From the NCBI RefSeq assembly GCF_900102085.1, contig NZ_FMVM01000008.1:1-64000 (forward strand): DNA of 64,000 nt, read 5' to 3'. This document shows positions 42,601 through 51,105 of the stretch, piece after piece. The position numbers were made by a program, and so were the translations under genes. Below the pieces are notes generated by a model. It was not told the origin of the DNA. It worked only from the letters and a program-made list of their open reading frames with translations, and did no database searches. Within the stretch, counting starts at the first letter, position 1, and the number at the start of each line of letters is the position of its first letter. The DNA is from Paenibacillus polysaccharolyticus. GTDB lineage: Bacteria; Bacillota; Bacilli; Paenibacillales; Paenibacillaceae.

Positions 42601-44766
42601 GTGAATAATCAGCAGTTGATGGATTTAGTGAATCAGATGACGCTGGATGAGAAAGTGGCACAGCTGTTACAGCTGACTGCCAACTTCTATGAAGGAACAG
42701 ATACGCAGGGCCAGATTACAGGGCCGATGGAAGAGATGGGCATTACAGAGCAATCCGTGAGAGCGAGCGGCTCCATTCTTGGCTTATCCGGTGCACAAGC
42801 GATTATGGATGTACAAAAGGCTTATATGGAAAAAAGCCGTCTCGGCATCCCGTTATTATTCATGGCAGACGTGGTGCATGGTTATAAAACGATCTTCCCG
42901 ATCCCGCTGGCTATTGGCTGTTCATGGGATCTGGAACTTGCGGAGAAGAGTGCCGAGATTGCGGCGCGTGAATCCGCAGTATCCGGTTTGCATGTCACTT
43001 TTGCACCGATGGTCGATCTGGTTCGTGATCCGCGCTGGGGGCGTGTGATGGAAACAACGGGTGAAGACCCGTACCTAAATAGTTTATTTGCTGCTGCTTT
43101 TGTACGTGGTTATCAGGGTGATAACCTGACGGATGAGCTGGATCGTCTTGCAGCCTGTGTAAAACACTTTGCTGCGTATGGTGCAGCGGAGGGTGGGCGT
43201 GATTACAATACGGTAGATATGTCAGAGCGTCAGCTCCGTGAATATTATCTGCCAGCATATAAGGCGGCACTGGATGCTGGTGTGGAGATGGTCATGACTT
43301 CATTCAATACCGTTGATGGTATTCCAGCCAGCGGGAATGAGAAGTTAATGCGTAATATTTTGCGCGAAGAATGGGGCTTTGATGGCGTGCTGATCTCGGA
43401 CTGGGCTTCCATTCGTGAGATGATTGCCCATGGTGCGGCCGAGGATGACCGAGAGGCGGCATATCGTGCGATTCGTGCGGGTGTCGATATGGAGATGATG
43501 ACGCCATGTTACGTCAACCATTTGCCTGAACTGGTTCAAAAGGGTGAAGTGCAAGAGCGCCTTGTTGATGAAGCGGTTTTGCGCATTTTGCAGCTCAAAG
43601 AAAAGCTGGGTTTGTTCGATAACCCGTTCCGAGCTGCTGATCCGGAGCGTGAGCGCGAGATCGTTTTCTCCAAGGAACATCGTGAGGTATCACGAGAACT
43701 TGCTGCGAAGTCTGCGGTGCTGCTCAAAAATGACGGACAGACCCTTCCGCTACAACCTGATGCGAGAGTTGCATTAATTGGACCTTTCGCTCAAAGCGAA
43801 GACATCCTCGGCTGGTGGTCTTGTGAAGGTGTCAAATCGGATGCGGTGAAGCTGGGAACAGCGTTGCAAGAGCGTCTCCCACAAGGTAAGGTTCTCTTGG
43901 CTCAGGGCAGTGATGTGCATACCATCACGGATGAGCAGATTGCCGTAGCACTGGAAGCAGCAAGTCAGTCTGATATCATCGTGCTTGCACTGGGTGAAGA
44001 TTCCGAGATGAGTGGAGAAGGCGGCTCGCGGACAGATATTCGTTTGCCAGCAGCACAGTTACAATTGGTACAGGCACTCAAAGCATCAGACAAACCGATC
44101 GTCAGTGTCATTTTCAATGGACGTCCACTTGATCTGAATGGAGTTGTCGGCGAATCAGATGCTGTACTTGAAGCCTGGTTCCCGGGAAGCGAAGGGGGGA
44201 CAGCGATTGCGGATATTCTCACAGGAGCAGTGAATCCGTCTGCACGACTTACGATGTCCTTCCCGCAATCGGTTGGACAAGTCCCGGTATATTACAACCA
44301 TTTCAATACAGGGCGCCCAATCAACCCGGATAATACCGAGAATCGTTATGTTTCCCAATATATTGACAGTCCGAATGAACCGTTGTTCCCGTTTGGATAC
44401 GGTCTTTCCTATACGACATTTGCTTATGGAGAGGTTGAAGTGTCGGGACAGGAGATGACTGCAAATGATTCTCTGACGGTTCAGGTGCGTGTAACCAATA
44501 CAGGGGATCATGCTGGTGTAGAGACTGTGCAACTATACGTTCGGGATGTAAGCGGAGAAGTGGTGCGTCCGATGCGTGAGTTGAAAGATTATGTGAAGCT
44601 ATCCCTTGCACCGGGAGAAACGGGTACGGCTAAGTTTACATTAAATGAAGAACAATTGCGTTATCATCATGCTGATCTCAGCTATCGCAGTGATCGTGGA
44701 GAGTTTCGTGTGATGGTTGGACCAAATAGCAGAGAAACACAGAGCCATACATTCAGACTTGTCTGA
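42601..44766 (+). CDS. Glycoside hydrolase family 3 beta-glycosidase
   Basis: A 721-residue GH3 enzyme of the BglX-type beta-glucosidase/xylosidase group. The N-terminal TIM barrel has MADVVHGYKTIFPIPL, GLHVTFAPMVDLVRDPRWGR and the nucleophile Asp267 in GVLISDWASI. The alpha/beta sandwich includes GEDSEMSGEGGSRTD, the likely acid/base region. A C-terminal fibronectin III-like domain ends it (VRVTNTGDHAGVETVQLYV). No signal peptide, so it hydrolyses imported oligosaccharides in the cytoplasm. GTG 42601 follows GTGGAGG; GTG 42586 is less likely. It belongs with the transporter and esterase operon. Confidence 0.92.
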   Translation: MNNQQLMDLVNQMTLDEKVAQLLQLTANFYEGTDTQGQITGPMEEMGITEQSVRASGSILGLSGAQAIMDVQKAYMEKSRLGIPLLFMADVVHGYKTIFPIPLAIGCSWDLELAEKSAEIAARESAVSGLHVTFAPMVDLVRDPRWGRVMETTGEDPYLNSLFAAAFVRGYQGDNLTDELDRLAACVKHFAAYGAAEGGRDYNTVDMSERQLREYYLPAYKAALDAGVEMVMTSFNTVDGIPASGNEKLMRNILREEWGFDGVLISDWASIREMIAHGAAEDDREAAYRAIRAGVDMEMMTPCYVNHLPELVQKGEVQERLVDEAVLRILQLKEKLGLFDNPFRAADPEREREIVFSKEHREVSRELAAKSAVLLKNDGQTLPLQPDARVALIGPFAQSEDILGWWSCEGVKSDAVKLGTALQERLPQGKVLLAQGSDVHTITDEQIAVALEAASQSDIIVLALGEDSEMSGEGGSRTDIRLPAAQLQLVQALKASDKPIVSVIFNGRPLDLNGVVGESDAVLEAWFPGSEGGTAIADILTGAVNPSARLTMSFPQSVGQVPVYYNHFNTGRPINPDNTENRYVSQYIDSPNEPLFPFGYGLSYTTFAYGEVEVSGQEMTANDSLTVQVRVTNTGDHAGVETVQLYVRDVSGEVVRPMRELKDYVKLSLAPGETGTAKFTLNEEQLRYHHADLSYRSDRGEFRVMVGPNSRETQSHTFRLV

Positions 44767-44812
44767 ATCGTTTTATGCTGTAACGAGACGTCTGTTACTT
44801 CTTATTTTAAGT

Positions 44813-44839
44813 TCAGGTCTTTCATTAGGAAAGGCCTGA
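44813..44839 (+). other. Leader hairpin of the lacI-type gene
   Basis: TCAGGTCTTTC, loop ATTAG, GAAAGGCCTGA: eleven pairs with one wobble, 25 bases before ATG 44865. No T run follows, so it is more likely an RNA stabiliser or a weak stop for GH3 transcripts than a full terminator. Confidence 0.45.
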
Positions 44840-44864
44840 TCAACATAACAGAGGAGCGAAGAAT

Positions 44865-45887
44865 ATGGTCAGTATCAAGGATATCGCCAAAAAGGCGGGA
44901 GTTTCCATCTCGACCGTATCGTACGCGCTGAATGGAAGCAATAAAGTCACCGATGAGACCCGTTCTAAAATTTTGGTTATCGCCAAAGAGCTGAACTATG
45001 TTCCCAACGCGGCTGCCAGAACCTTGAAAAAGAGAGAGTCACGGATTCTAGGTGTTTTTCTCACGGATTTCAGCGGTGATGTATACGGAGACTTGTTAAC
45101 GGGTATGAAGGCGATATGTAATGCCCAGGGGTATGATCTTATTGTATGTAGCGGTAAACAGTCTCATCGGATGTTGCCGGAGCGAATGATTGACGGGGCG
45201 ATTATTCTCGATCATACGTTTTCAAGTGAGGAACTTATGCAGTATGCGGATCGAGGACATAAAATTGTAGTGCTTGACCGTGAGTTGAAACATCCTAATA
45301 TTAATCAGGTACTGCTCGATAACAAGGCTGGGGCCACACTGGCGATGGAATATTTGATTGAACACGGGCACAAAAAGATCTACGTGGTTACAGGTCCAGA
45401 AGGTTCGTTTGACTCTGTACAAAGGTTGAAGGCTGTAAGACAGGTTACGGAGCGTCAGGCGGATGTGGAATGGATTGAAATCGTGGGAGATTTCGAGAAA
45501 AGCGGTGGGGAACGAGCCGCAGATCACATTATACAGACATATAACGGACCGGCTGCTGTCTTTTGTCTTAATGATGAGATGGCTATCGGTTTATGTGATC
45601 GTCTTGCAGATAGTGAACTGGAGATTGGCAAACAGATTGATGTCATTGGCTTCGATCATATTGAACTTAGCAACTACGTGCAACCCAAACTGGCAAGTAT
45701 CGATTATTCCAAACGAAAGTGGGGGGCACTTGCAGCTGAACAATTAATTAAAATTATAGCTGGAGAACCTGTGGATCACGAGCGCATATATGTCACCTTA
45801 GTGGAAGGGGAATCCGTAACCGGGCCTAATTCGGTAGAAGTCAGGTTGCCCATGCCCAATGCAAACGAACGTGCAGTCAGCTATTAA
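44865..45887 (+). CDS. LacI-family transcriptional regulator
   Basis: A 340-residue LacI/GalR repressor. The N-terminal helix-turn-helix and hinge are SIKDIAKKAGVSISTVSYALNG and VPNAAARTLKKRES. A periplasmic-binding-type sensor domain follows. It sits at the end of the esterase-ABC-GH3 operon, suggesting that it represses the operon by binding the CGAAwCGwTTCG operators at 37936-38040, with a transported or intracellular sugar as inducer. GAGGAGCGAAG precedes ATG 44865. A direct cre-type role (CcpA) is unlikely, since the sequence diverges from CcpA. Confidence 0.9.
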   Translation: MVSIKDIAKKAGVSISTVSYALNGSNKVTDETRSKILVIAKELNYVPNAAARTLKKRESRILGVFLTDFSGDVYGDLLTGMKAICNAQGYDLIVCSGKQSHRMLPERMIDGAIILDHTFSSEELMQYADRGHKIVVLDRELKHPNINQVLLDNKAGATLAMEYLIEHGHKKIYVVTGPEGSFDSVQRLKAVRQVTERQADVEWIEIVGDFEKSGGERAADHIIQTYNGPAAVFCLNDEMAIGLCDRLADSELEIGKQIDVIGFDHIELSNYVQPKLASIDYSKRKWGALAAEQLIKIIAGEPVDHERIYVTLVEGESVTGPNSVEVRLPMPNANERAVSY

Positions 45888-46011
45888 ACAAGTTTTTCGT
45901 GTCACCGCCGAGAGTTTGTTAGGTGAATTCAATTGTTATAGCAAGAGACAAGCTTTGGAGGGAGAGAACATCCTTTTAAAACTTGTCTTTTGCTGTATGC
46001 AGAAACATGAA

Positions 46012-46036
46012 AAAAGCCTCTCCGAAGAGAGGCTTG
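46012..46036 (-). terminator. Terminator of the 34-residue gene
   Basis: On the minus strand AAGCCTCTC, loop TTCGG-type, AGAGGCTT followed by TTTTT, directly downstream of the small gene at 46046. Confidence 0.78.
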
Positions 46037-46045
46037 GCCCTACAG

Positions 46046-46150
46046 TTACAGGCCTTTTGTTTTGTCTTGGTTGTAGGATGAAGTGAGGATGCCTGTAATA
46101 AATAGCGTTAATACAACTGCGATAATCCAGAATGTCAGTGAAAACGACAT
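46046..46150 (-). CDS. Predicted 34-residue single-helix membrane protein
   Basis: A very short frame. The protein begins MSFSLTFWIIAVVLTLFIT and continues GILTSSYNQDKTKGL. About 20 hydrophobic residues form one membrane helix with a polar, basic end. AGGAGG lies ten bases before the ATG, and an intrinsic terminator follows the stop. TATAAT stands about 40 bases upstream of the start on the same strand. It is 76 bases downstream of the phosphodiester-glycosidase-like gene on the same strand. Homology is not recognised; small membrane proteins of this size often associate with transporters or respiratory complexes. Confidence 0.6.
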   Translation of the reverse strand: MSFSLTFWIIAVVLTLFITGILTSSYNQDKTKGL

Positions 46151-46226
46151 ACACTTCGCACCTCCTGCACAAGCTCATTTACTTCTATTATAACCATATT
46201 CGTTAGAAAAGGAATGCCCTGTCCCA

Positions 46227-47291
46227 TCATTTGTAAAATAAAAAGTGGGTAGGAACAGGTCTCAGATTGCCATCCGAAGGGTTATTGATGACTCGATTAT
46301 TCAGAATTAGCGATGAGGAGCCACCGCCATCGAGATTATAAGCGTCCACCACGCCAAGTTTAAGAAGCCGACCTTGCATCTCTTCGAGGGTAGCACCTGA
46401 GCTTCCGCTCTCGTTATAACCATCGACAACCATAATCAGTAATTGATCATCTTTGTAGTTACCAATGACGGTTCGTGGAGCACGCTTCGGTGACACCTTC
46501 CATTTGTCCGGAATAATCGTTTTCTGTCCATTTTTCATCAGGATAGGTACAAATGTCGCTCCAAATTGCGGGTGTAGGCGATCCAGGGAGCTTTTATCGA
46601 AAAACTTCCCTCCTACCAGTTTACCATCATCGTTTAGCCCGACAAAGAACAGGTCTTTGAAGCTAGCCTGAAAACCGTTGATATACTTCCCATCCATGAC
46701 GGTAGTGCTGAGGGGGTAACGCTTGCCGCCGCTGTCAGCAAATCCGCCAGCATTAATCCCGGCAATCGCTCCGCTCCGTTTCACGGCCTGCATTGTCGTT
46801 TCTGATCGCCCTAGCTCACTATTTAAGGCCATCTTCATCGCATTGTGATCTTTCAGCTTGATCTTCATGGCATATCCCTTGTAGCTGCCTGGGTTTACCC
46901 GATACAGTTCAATGGTGATCCGATCACTGTCTACACGATCAAAAGGAACGCCAAGTTTGGACGTAATGCGCTTATTGTAGATTGTTTCCGGGCGAGCGGC
47001 TTGAACTTTAGCCTTTTGTACAATGGTAGACATCGTACTGGTCGTTTTATTGTAAAGCAGGGTCGTTCTTTTAATAGAAGAAGAAGTTTGAACAGCAGCC
47101 TCTTTTGCTCCCGCAAGTTCCTTACTGATTGTTTGGGTCTGAGAGGTTACCTGATCTTCTGGCAAGCTTGTAGGCATGATAGATCCTACTTCTAATTCAG
47201 GACGAAATAGCAACAAACATATGATCAATCCTATAAAAGGAGCGAGTGCAAGCATAAAAACACGATTAACCTGTTTCACGGGTGTAATCAT
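46227..47291 (-). CDS. Membrane-anchored phosphodiester glycosidase-like protein
   Basis: A 354-residue NAGPA-domain protein. An N-terminal anchor (FMLALAPFIGLIICLLLF) is followed by about 90 residues of linker rich in Thr, Ser and Lys. The domain core shows SGAIAGINAGGFADSGGKRYP, GFQASFKDLFFVG, PRTVIGNYKD and YNLDGGGSSSLILNN. Active-site residues probably lie in INAGGF and NLDGGGS, as in the family. Its start overlaps the end of a coiled-coil membrane gene by four bases (ATGA), so the two are coupled. Unlike the secreted protein at 1774 it keeps a transmembrane anchor. The substrate is unknown, possibly cell-wall glycan phosphodiesters. Confidence 0.87.
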   Translation of the reverse strand: MITPVKQVNRVFMLALAPFIGLIICLLLFRPELEVGSIMPTSLPEDQVTSQTQTISKELAGAKEAAVQTSSSIKRTTLLYNKTTSTMSTIVQKAKVQAARPETIYNKRITSKLGVPFDRVDSDRITIELYRVNPGSYKGYAMKIKLKDHNAMKMALNSELGRSETTMQAVKRSGAIAGINAGGFADSGGKRYPLSTTVMDGKYINGFQASFKDLFFVGLNDDGKLVGGKFFDKSSLDRLHPQFGATFVPILMKNGQKTIIPDKWKVSPKRAPRTVIGNYKDDQLLIMVVDGYNESGSSGATLEEMQGRLLKLGVVDAYNLDGGGSSSLILNNRVINNPSDGNLRPVPTHFLFYK

Positions 47292-47698
47292 TTGAGCAAG
47301 TCCATCTTTTTCTGGAGAGCTTCCAGTTGTTTCTTCACTTCGCTCAATTGCGTATACAATTTGTTGCTGTTGTCTGTTTTGTTGCTTGCATTGTCCTTGG
47401 TGAACGTAAGCAGTTCATTGAAGGACTGAACCTGTCCTTGCAATGCTGCAACTTCTGAAGAGATCGTTGTTAGTTGCTTTTCGTAATCGTTTTTCAATGC
47501 GTCAATCTGATGCTCAGTATGGACCTGAAGCTGGTTGATCATCTGTTGCTGGAGGTGATTACTATAATAGTAGGTTCCAGTGACTCCTAGTGCAATGAGA
47601 ACGATCCACATGACCAGAAACCATTTAACGGATGATCTGATCTTGCCTTTGGCGCTCCGGGTGTGATGGATGTCAGAAGACGGGTCGGATGGTTTCAT
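47288..47698 (-). CDS. Single-pass membrane coiled-coil protein
   Basis: A 136-residue protein I do not recognise by name. A cytoplasmic N-terminus of about 25 residues precedes a transmembrane helix (WFLVMWIVLIALGVTGTYYY). A long external coiled coil follows, with heptad-like spacing in LQQQMINQLQVHTEHQIDAL and LSEVKKQLEALQKKMDLLK. ATG 47698 has AGGAGTGAT upstream, better than a longer in-frame start. It overlaps the next gene by ATGA, which implies that the two act together, perhaps as a scaffold positioning the glycosidase domain at the membrane. Confidence 0.75.
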   Translation of the reverse strand: MKPSDPSSDIHHTRSAKGKIRSSVKWFLVMWIVLIALGVTGTYYYSNHLQQQMINQLQVHTEHQIDALKNDYEKQLTTISSEVAALQGQVQSFNELLTFTKDNASNKTDNSNKLYTQLSEVKKQLEALQKKMDLLK

Positions 47699-48129
47699 AA
47701 CATCACTCCTGGTTCTATATATTAGATTAAAAAATTTCAATCCTCATTCTATCATGGTGCTATTGATTACGCAAAAATGAAATTCTTTAAATAATAGATC
47801 AAAAAGAGATTGCATCGGAAGGAAGTCCTAGGATACAATTTCTTATAGATGCAATAAGTAGGAACTTTGGGCAGGTTTTTCGACTTTTTTAGATAGAAAT
47901 GCAGGAATTTTATACTAGGTTTTGATCATTTCATGCATGGAATGGGGCCCATCTTGCCTTTTCTACAGTAGAATACAGTCAGAAAACAGAGTTTTTGAGC
48001 GCTGAGTCCTGTATTTTCCTTTTATTCGACATAATCCGACCTTAGCTTCATCTATACTCGGACTGTCGCATAAAGGATATAGATGGAAAACAGAAGTCAA
48101 TTGTCCAATACATAACAGGGGGAACCACA
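47699..48129. other. Divergent promoter region, no gene seen
   Basis: This AT-rich stretch separates the minus-strand coiled-coil gene and the plus-strand response regulator. TTCGACA (48025-48031) is a Spo0A-box core in the right sequence context (TTATGTCGAATAA on the other strand). It lies about 100 bases before the regulator. No convincing promoter pair was found. Confidence 0.4.
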
Positions 48130-48786
48130 ATGAAAAAAGTATGGCAGGTGGTCATCGTAGATATCCACCCCACCAGCATGCTGGGAACAAAATTAATCTT
48201 GGAAGAGCAACAGGATCTGACGGTACGTGGTATGACTTCGACCGGAACGGAGGGTCTTGAACTGGTGAGTGCGCACAAGCCTGATTTGATTCTCATGGAT
48301 TATCGTTTGCCAGAAGGGCAGGCAGATCAGTACATCGCTCAAATCAAAGGGCTATCGAATGAGACACATATTATTATTCTGACAGATGAAGATAACGTAA
48401 AGTTGTTTCGTTACCTGATGAGCCTGGGTGCAAGCGGTATGTTATCCAAACAGGCTTCGCCGAGCCAATTGATTCATCTAATCTCCGGACTAAGAGAAGG
48501 CTACGTTTCAATACCCATGTCTTGGTTAAACAGTGAGGATTGGGGGCAACCTGCCGATTCACAGTCTGAAGAAGGTATAATTGAACTAACCGAGACAGAA
48601 ACTTTTATTATGGAAAGAATTGTTCAAGGGGTAACCTATGATAAAATAGCGAGTGAGATCAATGTGAGCAGGCGCTCGATAGACAATTACTTGCGTAAAA
48701 TCTATGTGAAGCTGGAAGTGAGCAGCAGAGCACAGGCCATCGAACGTTATGCCTTGCATGCAAGACAATCCAAGACGGTGTCTTAA
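48130..48786 (+). CDS. ComA/NarL-type orphan response regulator
   Basis: A 218-residue response regulator with a receiver and a LuxR-type helix-turn-helix (LTETETFIMERIVQGVTYDKI, INVSRRSIDNYLRKIYVKL). The phosphoacceptor Asp57 (LILMDYR) and Lys107 (MLSKQ) are present. At the acidic pair, Asp11 is followed by isoleucine (VDIHP) where VDDHP is usual, so a metal ligand is missing. The helix after the acidic site (SMLGTKLILEE) is ComA-like. No kinase gene is adjacent. It may work with weak or no phosphorylation. Start ATG 48130 is preceded by AGGGGGAACC. Confidence 0.85.
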   Translation: MKKVWQVVIVDIHPTSMLGTKLILEEQQDLTVRGMTSTGTEGLELVSAHKPDLILMDYRLPEGQADQYIAQIKGLSNETHIIILTDEDNVKLFRYLMSLGASGMLSKQASPSQLIHLISGLREGYVSIPMSWLNSEDWGQPADSQSEEGIIELTETETFIMERIVQGVTYDKIASEINVSRRSIDNYLRKIYVKLEVSSRAQAIERYALHARQSKTVS

Positions 48787-48966
48787 TTATTGTCTTCGCT
48801 GGTCCTAGCTGGTCATAATAAAATTGCTCCTAGAGGTCAAAGTCAGATTGCCTCACTTCATGAGATAATTCAGGTATTCGTTCAGTTATATTTGGTGCCC
48901 GTTCGGAATAGGTTGTAGGGCGGCTGCGAGAACAGTTTCGGAATAGGGATGAAGGGGGATCTATCC

Positions 48967-50190
48967 ATGAAATATTTCTTTGCTTCCCGTACCAACAGGC
49001 TTTTGTCTTCACCACTGAGGGATATACGTGAGATGTCTGGCAAGGAGTATTTCATTTCTCTCGCTGAAGAATTGCCCGCGGAGGAACTGTTTCCTTTTAA
49101 ACTTTTGGAGGAAGCGGCGTTGTCCGTATTTAGTTCAGGACCTTCTGCATTGCAGTATGGTGAGCCAGGTGGATATGCTCCATTAAGAGAATGGTTGAAT
49201 AATGATTGGAATAAGCGCAAGGGTATCCGGACTGTCTCCAATCAGATTTTGCTGACTACAGGCACCCAACAGGCAATCGATCTCGTGATGCGTCTGTTAC
49301 TGGAGCCGGGAGACTCTGTACTTGTTGAACATCCGACTTCTCCCGGTTGTCTTGAAGTACTCGAAATGCAAGGAGCCACAATTGTACCTGTTATGGGAGA
49401 TCAGGATGGAATTTTACCAGATTTATTGGAACAGCACATGCAGCAGGTGAGACCGAAGCTGCTTTTTGCTGCACCCAGCTTTTCCAATCCCACGGGGATT
49501 TTGTGGAGCCTGGAACGACGAGAAGCTGTTCTTGATCTGTGTGCGCGTTACGGTGTGTTGCTTGTTGAGGATGATTCCTATGGTGAGTTGCATTTTGACG
49601 GCTTGGAGCCAGCTACCTTCTATCGCAAGTATCCTTCACTCTTCGCATTGGACACTGCAGATCAAGGTGGACATGTCCTCTACATCGGGTCCTTCAGCAA
49701 AACAGTTGCACCTGCACTCCGCACAGGGTGGGCTGCGGGACATCCATCACTGATTCAGGCAATGGCCTCCGTCAAACGAATTGCGGATGGACAATCCAGT
49801 CCAATGAATCAGCGACTACTGTACCAATTGCTCGCCCAGTCACCTTTTCGATGGAGCGATCACTTATCCATGCTGAACAGGGAATATAAAACAAGACTTA
49901 AATTAATGCTTGAGTTGTTGAAGAGACCTGGCTGGAAAGGATGCAGCTATAACATTCCTCAGGGTGGAATGTATCTATGGGTGCGATTGCCGGAAGGACT
50001 GAACAGTGAAGCACTGCTTAAGGCAGCTTTATTGAAGGGTGTATCTTTTCTACCTGGAACGTTATGCTCCACAGGAACACTTGATCAACAATATATTCGG
50101 TTAAACTTCAGCCGTCCCGGCCGGGATGAGTTGTTGCTTGGCATGAATTTGATTAACGAAGCTATCTCAGAATTTACCGCTCGTAGCTAA
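48967..50190 (+). CDS. PLP-dependent aminotransferase, class I/II
   Basis: A 407-residue fold-type I aminotransferase resembling the C-terminal domain of MocR regulators and 2-aminoadipate transaminases, but without an N-terminal GntR domain. Visible landmarks are TTGTQQAIDLVMRLLLEPGD, FAAPSFSNPTG, VEDDSYGEL and the PLP lysine in YIGSFSKTVAPALRTGW. PRPG-type RLNFSRPG is the carboxylate-binding arginine segment. ATG 48967 follows AAGGGGGAT; a longer in-frame ATG at 48949 would include that site. The substrate is uncertain, and no biosynthetic neighbour helps. Confidence 0.86.
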   Translation: MKYFFASRTNRLLSSPLRDIREMSGKEYFISLAEELPAEELFPFKLLEEAALSVFSSGPSALQYGEPGGYAPLREWLNNDWNKRKGIRTVSNQILLTTGTQQAIDLVMRLLLEPGDSVLVEHPTSPGCLEVLEMQGATIVPVMGDQDGILPDLLEQHMQQVRPKLLFAAPSFSNPTGILWSLERREAVLDLCARYGVLLVEDDSYGELHFDGLEPATFYRKYPSLFALDTADQGGHVLYIGSFSKTVAPALRTGWAAGHPSLIQAMASVKRIADGQSSPMNQRLLYQLLAQSPFRWSDHLSMLNREYKTRLKLMLELLKRPGWKGCSYNIPQGGMYLWVRLPEGLNSEALLKAALLKGVSFLPGTLCSTGTLDQQYIRLNFSRPGRDELLLGMNLINEAISEFTARS

Positions 50191-50379
50191 AGGTAGAGCG
50201 ATTTCATCCAAAGAATTTCAGATTAGTTTACAAATCATCTAGATTACCTTATTGCATCCACTAACATTTTTATATATAATATGAATTAATGAGTGATCGG
50301 CTTCTTTAATACGATGCAACAACCGTTGCGAGTTCGGGGGACACACTCATACATTTTAATCATTGGGGGAAATTTTAAC

Positions 50380-51006
50380 ATGTCTAACGTTCTTTTTATT
50401 AAAGCTAATGACCGTCCTGCGGATCAAGCAGTTAGTGTTCAATTGTACGATGCATTCCTGAGCGCATACAAAGAGTCCCATCCAGGTGATACCATCACTG
50501 AGCTGGACCTCTACAATACAGATCTTCCTTACTACGGCAACACTGTAATCACTGGTGGTTACAAAGCAGCTAACGGTATCGAAGCAACTCCAGAAGAGCA
50601 AAAAGCAGCAACACTGGCTGCGCAATTGCAAGATCAATTCCTTGCAGCTGATAAAGTGGTATTTGCATTCCCACTGTGGAACTTCACTGTTCCAGCACCA
50701 CTGGTTAACTACATCTCTTACCTGAGCCAAGCAGGCAAAATGTTCAAATACACTGCTGAAGGCCCAGTAGGTCTTGTAGGCGACAAAAAAGTAGCATTGC
50801 TTAACGCACGTGGTAGCGTATATTCCGTAGAGCCTATGGCATCTGCTGAAATGTCTGTTCGTTATGTAACGAACGTACTTGGCTTCTGGGGCATCCAAAA
50901 CCCTGAGGTTGTTGTTGTAGAAGGTCACAATGCTTCTCCTGATCGTTCCCAAGAGATCGTGGAAGCTGGCTTGAAATTGGCTAAAGAAGTAGCAGCAAGC
51001 TTCTAA
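50380..51006 (+). CDS. azoR: FMN-dependent NADH-azoreductase
   Basis: A 208-residue flavodoxin-fold reductase of the AzoR family, using NADH and FMN to reduce azo dyes and quinones. Segments NVLFIKANDRPADQAVSVQLYDAF, VFAFPLWNFTVPAPLVNYI and VALLNARGSVYS match the FMN-binding loops. GGGGGAA is nine bases before ATG 50380. Codon use is strongly biased to one codon per residue (for example GCA, GCT for alanine), as in highly expressed genes. It stands alone with a strong terminator behind it. Confidence 0.93.
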   Translation: MSNVLFIKANDRPADQAVSVQLYDAFLSAYKESHPGDTITELDLYNTDLPYYGNTVITGGYKAANGIEATPEEQKAATLAAQLQDQFLAADKVVFAFPLWNFTVPAPLVNYISYLSQAGKMFKYTAEGPVGLVGDKKVALLNARGSVYSVEPMASAEMSVRYVTNVLGFWGIQNPEVVVVEGHNASPDRSQEIVEAGLKLAKEVAASF

Positions 51007-51021
51007 TCCAATTCCATATGG

Positions 51022-51065
51022 AAAACGCCCGTCGTCTCCGGAAGGAGATAACGGGCGTTTTTTTG
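51022..51065 (+). terminator. Terminator after azoR
   Basis: AAAACGCCCGT pairs with ACGGGCGTTTT, flanking a CTCCggaaGGAG hairpin, plus seven T. Confidence 0.9.
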
Positions 51066-51105
51066 TATGTTTTTGGCGAGCTTATCGTTCATTGTATCGT
51101 TCAGT

